Source of the DNA: Parafrankia elaeagni
GTDB taxonomy: Bacteria; Actinomycetota; Actinomycetes; Frankiales; Frankiaceae
DNA: 64,000 nucleotides
Direction of reading: 5' to 3'
NCBI RefSeq assembly: GCF_000374165.1
Contig: NZ_KB893772.1
Span: 124,001 to 188,000 of the forward strand
Every line of letters starts with the position of its first letter. Position 1 is the stretch's first letter. The notes under the pieces are model-generated. The model had not been told where the DNA came from. It saw nothing but the letters and a program-made list of their open reading frames with translations, and did not search any database. Both the position numbers and the translations under genes were made by a program. This document shows positions 59,501 to 64,000 of the stretch, one piece after another.

Positions 59501-59831
59501 CAACGTGATGCACCAGAAGGTCGTGGTGATCGACGAACGGACCGTGATGCTCGGCAGTCTCAACGCGCTCTCGCAGAGCTGGACTCGGGAAGTGATGCTG
59601 ACGATGAGTGGCGCGCACTTCGCTCGCAAACTGCTGGCGCATCTGAACGCCGAGGATTTTGCGCGGCCACCCCCGTGTGGCAGGTGCGGCGGCACAAGTA
59701 TAGAAGTCAGGCGCCGCAGCAACGGCATCTGGTTCTGGCGTTGCTACGACACCGTCTGTAAGACGGACCACAAAGGCAGAAGCAACGCCTGGAACCAGAA
59801 CATTCGACTGGCCAGCGCCCGTTCGCAGTGA
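56544..59831 (+). CDS. mkoC: SF1 helicase-PLD nuclease fusion, Mokosh type II-like defence protein
   Basis: This protein of about 1,095 residues has an SF1 (COG1112/Upf1-like) helicase: Walker A VWGPPGTGKTTVLSRAI (about residue 169), ATNIAVDNALLGVV, a long coiled-coil insertion (about residues 260-560, Arg/Glu/Gln-rich), Walker B VVLVDEAGAATLPEVL (about 585), LGDFMQLGPVIPP, VEQHRFGPTVMRLANELAYG and TTHRFQGREFPIVIFDTV. The C-terminal third has a phospholipase-D-type nuclease motif HQKVVVIDE followed by GSLNALSQ (about 989), then a zinc ribbon (CGRCGG and CYDTVC). A single protein with this helicase-PLD order is the described design of type II Mokosh anti-phage defence. GTG 56544 has GGGAGG upstream. 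Codon use looks less GC-extreme than its neighbours, which suggests transfer. Confidence 0.85.
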   Translation: MGWREEIVAALGEWITAEGGAGKPARWRRLGRAARTGGPGTYALDLRGSDIGPDQLDALKLAGPEPDSLRTTGFAVSEVTQNGSLLTLKVAEFADISDPYLWMLKQPPTFLVEALRDGLQGLGEAALASALAAGSIGGEASPVSAPAGFHPAQGDAYRACLGTGVRLVWGPPGTGKTTVLSRAICDLISRGDRVLLVSATNIAVDNALLGVVRQNRHASGDIVRVGPPQLKEIADDPTVSLPLIVRERLTETTGRSNRIERELVAIRDRAVELAALGARAVGFDPPAYFAALKLLRTPGFDVASANTRSDDAGSLLVAAIQTLVRAEEVLVKARRGVTAVESSRRQWDEVDELRLEQSQLLDAAGRRDAAVLLSTDRCHRLRTALEELENQRGIARWRAKDRREQLVQDLREAEEQASRDKDDAASARVTAQTRHSALEQQVRGLIARIPQTREQIGTRHAELRAAQAAHQSAEHQVRRLRREADEREQEARRARDAHALTTHAERRGWPSCHAEIERLQPQAATDARRRPELEKQFEQVQEEHERLVRNAQKEIIGSARLVATTLARFRTNKAVFEGPYDVVLVDEAGAATLPEVLLATAKAGRAAVLLGDFMQLGPVIPPALKDLKRPDVERWLLPDIFQHCAIRDPEDARRHPGCVSLVEQHRFGPTVMRLANELAYGGSLQHGRRAPAPRPADDPEIVLIDTDGLHELAHVHLTGRRKGWWAAGSLISRALVELHHEGGEETGVVTPYGVQAEATLEALRDVEVTGRPLAEVGTTHRFQGREFPIVIFDTVEGAGSRELWMARARMGTDEWEREGARLFNVAVTRVQTRLYIIGSEERITEAKRGTAFAYLAAMIGTAGVRRLQAKQLITPPSGVPAALGQFGSTLADVLSRHVEVTDVDDEHAFFTTFEDQIRGARASLWLWAPWVAKRIRGILPLLEDAARRGVRVTVFIRDNSDQVQRTEVSQDLIADLRAVVHTVVPINVMHQKVVVIDERTVMLGSLNALSQSWTREVMLTMSGAHFARKLLAHLNAEDFARPPPCGRCGGTSIEVRRRSNGIWFWRCYDTVCKTDHKGRSNAWNQNIRLASARSQ

Positions 59832-59906
59832 GCGGCCGGTTTTCCCTCCGGGATACCAGCGCTGTCGGTGACGAGGAGGACGGAACAGGGGGCCGCAGAG
59901 GCGGAC

Positions 59907-60527
59907 TCAGGCCACTGCCTCCTCGCCGACCAGGGTGGTGCGGTGCATCAGGCGGTGGGACTCGGCCGTGTAGGGCTGGGCCCGGTGCAGGATGCCGGTG
60001 TTGTCCCAGATGACCAGGTCGCCGTGGTGCCAGTGGTGCCGCAGCGAGAAGCGGGGCTGGGTCGCCCAGACGAGCAGGCGGTCGAGCAGCTCTCGGCTCT
60101 CGGCCTCCGACAGGCCGACGACCCGTTCCGCGGTGGCACCGACCAGCAGCGACCTGCGGCCATTGCCGCGGGTCCACACCAGTGGATGCTCCCGGGACGG
60201 GACCTTGTCCCACGATGCCCGCATCCTCGGCGAGGCGTCGGGGTGCGCCAGTCGTTGCGTCGCGGCAAAGCTGTGCACCACACGAAGTTCGGCGTACCGC
60301 GCCTTCTCCTCGTCGGACAGCCCTTCGTAGGCCGCGTAGAGGTTGGCGAACTCGGTATCGCCGCCCTCGGTCGCGACCTCCAGCGCGGTCAGCAGGGTCG
60401 CCTTCTGCGGGACGAGGTCGTTGGCGCCGTCGATGTGCCAGAAGAACGTGCCCGACCGGTAGGCGGCCAGCGCGCTCTGCGCCGGATCGAGAGAGATCGA
60501 GGAGACCTCGATCGCGCTGGTGCACCG
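59907..60527 (-). pseudogene. 5'-truncated TauD-type Fe(II)/2-oxoglutarate dioxygenase
   Basis: About 200 C-terminal residues of a TauD/TfdA-family dioxygenase are encoded, with the first metal motif FFWHIDGAND (HxD), LLTALEVATEGGDTEFANLY, and the final histidine in WDNTGILHRAQPYTAESHRL with LMHRTTLVG. The 70-90 N-terminal residues are missing: the frame hits a stop (TTA on plus, 60528-60530) immediately upstream of the homologous part. A GTG at 60279-60281 would give only a 124-residue product without the HxD motif. It abuts head to head with a truncated aldo/keto reductase, so both seem to have been cut in one event. Confidence 0.8.
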
Positions 60528-61398
60528 TTATCTCGACGCGGGCGGTAACTTCCTCGACACTGCGGATGCCTACGGCAGCTCCGAGGACATCATCGGCCGA
60601 GCCCTGAAGGGGCGCCGCCACCGCGTGGTCGTCGCGACCAAGGCCGGCCTTCCCGTCGGCCGCGGGCCGCACGACAAGGGCACCGGCCGCCTTCACCTTC
60701 GCAGGACCTGCGAGAACAGCCTGCGCCGGCTGCAGACCGACTACCTCGATCTCTACCAGATCCACTTCGACGACCCGACCACCCCGATCACCGAAACCCT
60801 CGACACCCTCGACGATCTGGTTCGCGAGGGCAAGGTCCGCTACATCGGCGCGTCCAACTTCCAGGCCTACCGGCTCATGAAGGCACTCGCCACCAGTGAC
60901 GCCCGCGGCGAGGAACGTTTCGTATCGCTGCAGGGCCAGTACAACCTGATCGTGCGCACCCTGGAGCGTGAGCACCTGGCCCTCCTCGAGGAGGAGGGCC
61001 TGGGTCTCATCGCGTGGAGTCCGCTCGCGGCCGGCATGCTCACGGGCAAGATCTCGGCCGGAGCAAAACCGGAAGGCACCCGGCTCGGCCAGCGTGAGGT
61101 CGAACTCGACGCGCTGGTCAGGAACGACCGCGGCTTCGCCATCGCCGCCGCCGTGGTGAAAGCCGCCGCCGAACTCGGCTGCACCCCGGCGCAGCTCTCC
61201 CTCGCCTGGCAGCGCACCCGCCCGGTCACCGCCACCATCATCGGGGCCCGCACCATGGCCCAGCTCGAGGACAATCTCGCCGCCCTGACCATCGCGGTTC
61301 CCGAGGAGATCCTGGCCGAGCTGGACCGCCTCACCGGTCTCCCCGACGAGTACCCCGGCGCCTTTCTCCGGACCATGCACAGCTGGCTCCGCCGCTGA
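60520..61398 (+). CDS. Aldo/keto reductase missing its N-terminal strand
   Basis: This 292-residue AKR has DAGGNFLDTADAYGSSEDII (catalytic Asp and Tyr), VVVATKAGLPV (Lys), YLDLYQIHFDD (His), VRYIGASNFQAYRLMKALAT and AWSPLAAGMLTGKI. The tetrad is complete, but the first 30-35 residues of the barrel (the usual R-L-G-x-S-G-L-x-V-S strand and G-T loop) are absent. The homologous frame continues upstream without a start until it merges with the truncated dioxygenase. GTG 60520 is the only available start near the homology. The protein may be unstable or inactive; it has no native promoter. Confidence 0.8.
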   Translation: MHRYLDAGGNFLDTADAYGSSEDIIGRALKGRRHRVVVATKAGLPVGRGPHDKGTGRLHLRRTCENSLRRLQTDYLDLYQIHFDDPTTPITETLDTLDDLVREGKVRYIGASNFQAYRLMKALATSDARGEERFVSLQGQYNLIVRTLEREHLALLEEEGLGLIAWSPLAAGMLTGKISAGAKPEGTRLGQREVELDALVRNDRGFAIAAAVVKAAAELGCTPAQLSLAWQRTRPVTATIIGARTMAQLEDNLAALTIAVPEEILAELDRLTGLPDEYPGAFLRTMHSWLRR

Positions 61399-61445
61399 CC
61401 GGCCCTGCCGCTGACGAACTCCGCCGACGAAGCCTTCCTCGGCGG

Positions 61446-62357
61446 TCAGTCGGAGGCCGCGTCCTCAGGGGCGACGAACGGGTAGATCGCGGTGAAGTCG
61501 GCTCCCGGCCGCTGGTCGGCGAACCTCCGCCACAGGGCCGCCACGGGGCGTCCGACCTCGTCGGGTCCGCCCGCGGCGGCGACCTCGTCGAGATAGAGCC
61601 CGACGTCCTTGGCCATCAGGCTGTTGGCGAAGCCTGCGGCGTAGCGGCCGGTCAGAACGTGGTTGGGGAACTTGTCGCTGGTCGCGGAGTTCTGCCCACT
61701 GGAGGTGTTCAGCACGTCGAGCATCGTTGTCATCGACAGACCCGCCGCCGTTCCGAAGGCGATCGCCTCGCTCGTCGCGGCGAGCGCGGTGGCGGAGAGG
61801 TAGTTGTTCGCGAGCTTCATCGCCTGGGCCAGGCCGGGCCGGTCACCGACCTGGATACGGCGGTCGGAAAGGCCCGCCAGCACCGGCACGGCCCGGGCGC
61901 AGCTGGCCTCGTCGCCTGAGTACATCACCGTGAGAGTCCTGGCCCGGGCGCCTGCGACCCCGCCGGAGACCGGTGCGTCGACGAGGCTCATGCCGGCGGT
62001 CTCGAGGAGTGCCGCGTTGTTTCGCGCGTGGACGACGCCGATCGTCGAGGTCTCCACGACCGTCAGGGCCGTCCGCGCGACGGTGCCGACGATCTCGCCG
62101 ACCACCTGTGCTGACGCGAGGCCGTCCGGAAGGCTCAGGACGACCGTGGCACTCGCGGCGGCGACAGCGCCCACCGAGGCCGCGAAGCTGGCACCGGCCG
62201 GTGCGCGGTCAGCTCCGGCGAGGTCGTGGCAGACGACCACGTGACCGGCCTCGACCAGGTTGCGGGCGAGGACACTGCCCATGCTGCCGAGACCGATGAA
62301 GCCGACCGCGCTGGTCACCGCCGGGTCAGCCGCTCGTGGCGGGCGCTGCTCAGACAT
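61446..62357 (-). CDS. NAD(P)-dependent beta-hydroxyacid dehydrogenase (HIBADH family)
   Basis: This 303-residue protein has AVGFIGLGSMGSVLARNLVE (Rossmann), the family motif VDAPVSGGVAGARARTLTVM, and the catalytic-lysine helix GLAQAMKLANNYLSATALAA, plus a C-terminal SLMAKDVGLYLDEVAAAGG. It probably oxidises a 3-hydroxy acid or related tartronate-type substrate. ATG 62357 is preceded by GGAG; a GTG at 62360 is adjacent. It lies 66 bases after the SDR gene on the same strand, so the two oxidoreductases likely form an operon under the TetR gene upstream. Confidence 0.9.
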   Translation of the reverse strand: MSEQRPPRAADPAVTSAVGFIGLGSMGSVLARNLVEAGHVVVCHDLAGADRAPAGASFAASVGAVAAASATVVLSLPDGLASAQVVGEIVGTVARTALTVVETSTIGVVHARNNAALLETAGMSLVDAPVSGGVAGARARTLTVMYSGDEASCARAVPVLAGLSDRRIQVGDRPGLAQAMKLANNYLSATALAATSEAIAFGTAAGLSMTTMLDVLNTSSGQNSATSDKFPNHVLTGRYAAGFANSLMAKDVGLYLDEVAAAGGPDEVGRPVAALWRRFADQRPGADFTAIYPFVAPEDAASD

Positions 62358-62423
62358 CACCGTGACTCCATTCGTGCGCTGGTCGGGATGCCACGCCGGG
62401 TGCCGCCTGCGCGGCCGGGCCGG

Positions 62424-63188
62424 TCAGGTGTTGCGGCCGCCGTTCACGCCGATGATCTGGCCCGTCACGTAGCCGGCCTCGTCGGAGACGAGGAACGAGC
62501 AGGCGGCGGCGATGTCCTCCGGCCGGCCCGCGCGCCCGACCGGGGTCCGGGAGATCGCCTCGTCGATGCCGCCGGGGCCGAACCGCCCCTTGCCCTCGTT
62601 GCGACGGGTCATCGGGGTGTCGATGAAGCCCGGCGGAATGGTGTTGACGGTGATCCCGGCGGGGCCGAACTCGAGTGCCAGCGACTTGGTCAGGCCGACC
62701 ATACCGGACTTGGAGGAGACGTAGTGCGCCATGTACGGCTGCCCGCTGTGCGTGCTGGACGACGAGATGTTCACGATCCGCCCCCAGCCCGCCTCGATCA
62801 TGTCGGGAAGCACGAGCTGACAGCAGTGGAACGTACCGGTGAGGTTGATGGCGAGCAGCTCGTTCCACGACTCGGGCGAGATGTCGAGGAACCGGCGGAA
62901 GCCCTCCTTCCCGGCGTTGTTGACCAGAACCGTGATCGGGCCGAAGGTCTCGCGCACCCGCCGAAGGCCCGTGTCGATCTGGTCACGGGAGGCCACATCG
63001 ACACCGACCGCGATCGCCGCACCGCCATCGCCGCGGATCTTCGCGGCGGCCGACTCGGCCGCGGCCGCATCGAGATCGAAAAGACCGACCGCGATGCCGT
63101 CGAGAGCGAGGCGCTGCGCGATTCCCAGCCCGATACCGGATGCCGAGCCGGTGACCACGGCCACTTTCTCCTCAGGGCTCTCGGCCAT
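62424..63188 (-). CDS. Short-chain dehydrogenase/reductase
   Basis: This 254-residue SDR has the cofactor motif VVTGSASGIGLGIAQRLALD, DVASRDQI, VLVNNAGKEGFRRFLDIS, and the catalytic Ser-Tyr-Lys: ISSSSTHSGQ and YVSSKSGMVGLTKSLALEFG. The NTIPPGFIDTPMT and GQIIGVNGGRNT regions match NAD(H)-preferring classical SDRs. ATG 63188 follows GAAGGGA; the longer frame is not needed. It is divergent from the TetR gene at 63374 and heads the SDR-HIBADH pair. Confidence 0.92.
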   Translation of the reverse strand: MAESPEEKVAVVTGSASGIGLGIAQRLALDGIAVGLFDLDAAAAESAAAKIRGDGGAAIAVGVDVASRDQIDTGLRRVRETFGPITVLVNNAGKEGFRRFLDISPESWNELLAINLTGTFHCCQLVLPDMIEAGWGRIVNISSSSTHSGQPYMAHYVSSKSGMVGLTKSLALEFGPAGITVNTIPPGFIDTPMTRRNEGKGRFGPGGIDEAISRTPVGRAGRPEDIAAACSFLVSDEAGYVTGQIIGVNGGRNT

Positions 63189-63258
63189 GGCAATCCCTTC
63201 GGGGACGGTCAACGTGATGTGCACTGCATACCGATGCGACAGTCGCGCGGAACGCCGG

Positions 63259-63280
63259 AAGTATACTGCGATGTTTACTT
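63259..63280. promoter_or_regulatory. Near-palindromic operator candidate between SDR and TetR genes
   Basis: AAGTATAC (63259-63266) and GTTTACTT (63273-63280) form 8-bp arms with one mismatch around TGCGAT. The spacer is AT-rich in an otherwise GC-rich locus and separates the divergent genes. It is a likely TetR dimer site controlling the SDR operon and the regulator. Confidence 0.6.
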
Positions 63281-63373
63281 TTGGTCAATGCTTAGAAGAG
63301 GATTCAGGCTGCCCGCGCGCCGGTGTGCGGGCTCCGGCACGGGCGGATTCAGCCGGTGCGAGAATCGAGGACC

Positions 63374-64000
63374 ATGACGCAACCCGCGCGGGCCGGCCGA
63401 CCGACCCGGACCGGGTCGGCCGAACTCGAACAACGGCTGCGCCGGGCCGCCTTCGAGGTCTTCTGCGACCGCGGCTTCGAAGCCGCCTCCATGGAGGAGA
63501 TCGCCCGCGCCGCGAACATCACCAAGCGCACTCTCTACGCGAAGTATCCAGACAAGCGCGCACTGTTCACGAAGATTCTTCCCTGGGCGATGTCGTCGCT
63601 GCAATGGGATCCGCCACTCGTGGCGGCGCCCGAGGGCGACCTCCGTGGCGAGCTCATGATGATCGCCCAGGCGGCGGTCGCCCGGGCCGTGGATCCCGCG
63701 ATCGCGCAGCTGATCCGGATGGCCATGAGCGAGGCGCGCCGCTTCCCCGAGTTCGCGCGGGCGGCTCACTCGATGGCCTGGTCGCCGCGGCTGCGTTCGG
63801 TCGTCGAACTCCTCGATCGGCACGCGCGGGCCGGCACCATCGTCGTGGATGACCCAGAGCTCGCCGCCGAGCAGTTCCTCGCGATGGTCGCGGGTTTTCC
63901 GTCCATCCTCGCCGTGTTCGACCTGCGGCGCGGCACCGATGTCGAGCAGCGTCACATCGAGCACGCGGTCGAGCTGTTCCTCTCCGGCGTCGAGCCGCGG
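63374..64000 (+). CDS. TetR family transcriptional regulator, 3' end outside window
   Basis: The first 209 residues are present. The HTH is at about residues 18-65: QRLRRAAFEVFCDRGFEAAS, MEEIARAANITKRTLYAKYP, DKRALFTKIL. The C-terminal ligand domain follows with RMAMSEARRFPEFARAAHS and AAEQFLAMVAGFPSILAVF. ATG 63374 has GAGG upstream. It is divergent from the SDR-dehydrogenase pair, its probable target. The ligand is unknown. Confidence 0.88.
   Translation, partial: MTQPARAGRPTRTGSAELEQRLRRAAFEVFCDRGFEAASMEEIARAANITKRTLYAKYPDKRALFTKILPWAMSSLQWDPPLVAAPEGDLRGELMMIAQAAVARAVDPAIAQLIRMAMSEARRFPEFARAAHSMAWSPRLRSVVELLDRHARAGTIVVDDPELAAEQFLAMVAGFPSILAVFDLRRGTDVEQRHIEHAVELFLSGVEPR

Noticed and set aside
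59907-60279. Short 124-residue frame as an intact gene
   Set aside because: It is the C-terminal part of the TauD homology. The HxD iron motif lies upstream in the same frame, so the short start is not biologically sensible.

Overview
The window is very GC-rich DNA with GTG starts, tightly packed genes and long antisense open frames. It carries genes typical of actinobacteria: RbpA, a fused apolipoprotein N-acyltransferase/polyprenol-phosphate mannosyltransferase, a HelD-type RNA polymerase ATPase, a DUF3516 helicase, an MMPL transporter and a DUF2637 protein. A Frankia-like or other soil actinomycete chromosome fits best; the genus is an inference. No rRNA, tRNA or CRISPR array was recognised.

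Layout. 1-6.4 kb: the end of an amidohydrolase, the Lnt-Ppm1 fusion, a very long palindromic terminator, convergent rbpA, a small membrane-type protein, msrB and a DUF4262 protein. 6.5-17.4 kb: a block flanked by two same-orientation copies of a 50-bp AT-rich repeat, with a self-regulated-looking TetR gene, a one-carbon pair (fchA-folD, the FolD lacking its usual catalytic lysine), a diguanylate cyclase, divergent bioA and phosphopantetheinyl transferase, an SRPBCC protein and a HelD-like ATPase. 17.4-31.6 kb: a small HTH protein, a DUF3516 helicase, a GAF-LuxR regulator after a 0.9-kb leader, an MMPL transporter, a thioesterase, nagA, a cold-shock protein, and a divergent MFS/MarR pair around a perfect palindrome. 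31.9-43.2 kb: a SnoaL-like protein, a PAS/GAF histidine kinase with no ATPase domain, a class IV aminotransferase, larC, ppk2, a small Tudor/CarD-like protein, a peptide-type solute-binding lipoprotein, and a ParA ATPase opposite a DUF2637 protein.

43.2-56.1 kb: a hydroxyisobutyrate-dehydrogenase-like enzyme, a second MarR/MFS pair, a translationally coupled histidine kinase pair whose second member has lost its ATPase domain, and a methionine cluster (metK; metY-metX overlapping; a second metY). The two metY copies flank the 3' remnant of an isopenicillin-N-synthase-like oxygenase and an array of 16-bp repeats.

56.1-64 kb: a large single-gene SF1 helicase with a C-terminal phospholipase-D nuclease and zinc ribbon, matching the described architecture of type II Mokosh anti-phage defence. 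Beyond it, a TauD-type dioxygenase and an aldo/keto reductase, both missing their 5' ends, are joined head to head and look like a deletion scar. They are followed by a second dehydrogenase, an SDR and a divergent TetR gene cut by the window end.

The points most worth attention are the Mokosh-like gene, the ATPase-less kinases, the FchA-FolD division of labour, the dioxygenase/reductase junction and the 50-bp repeat.
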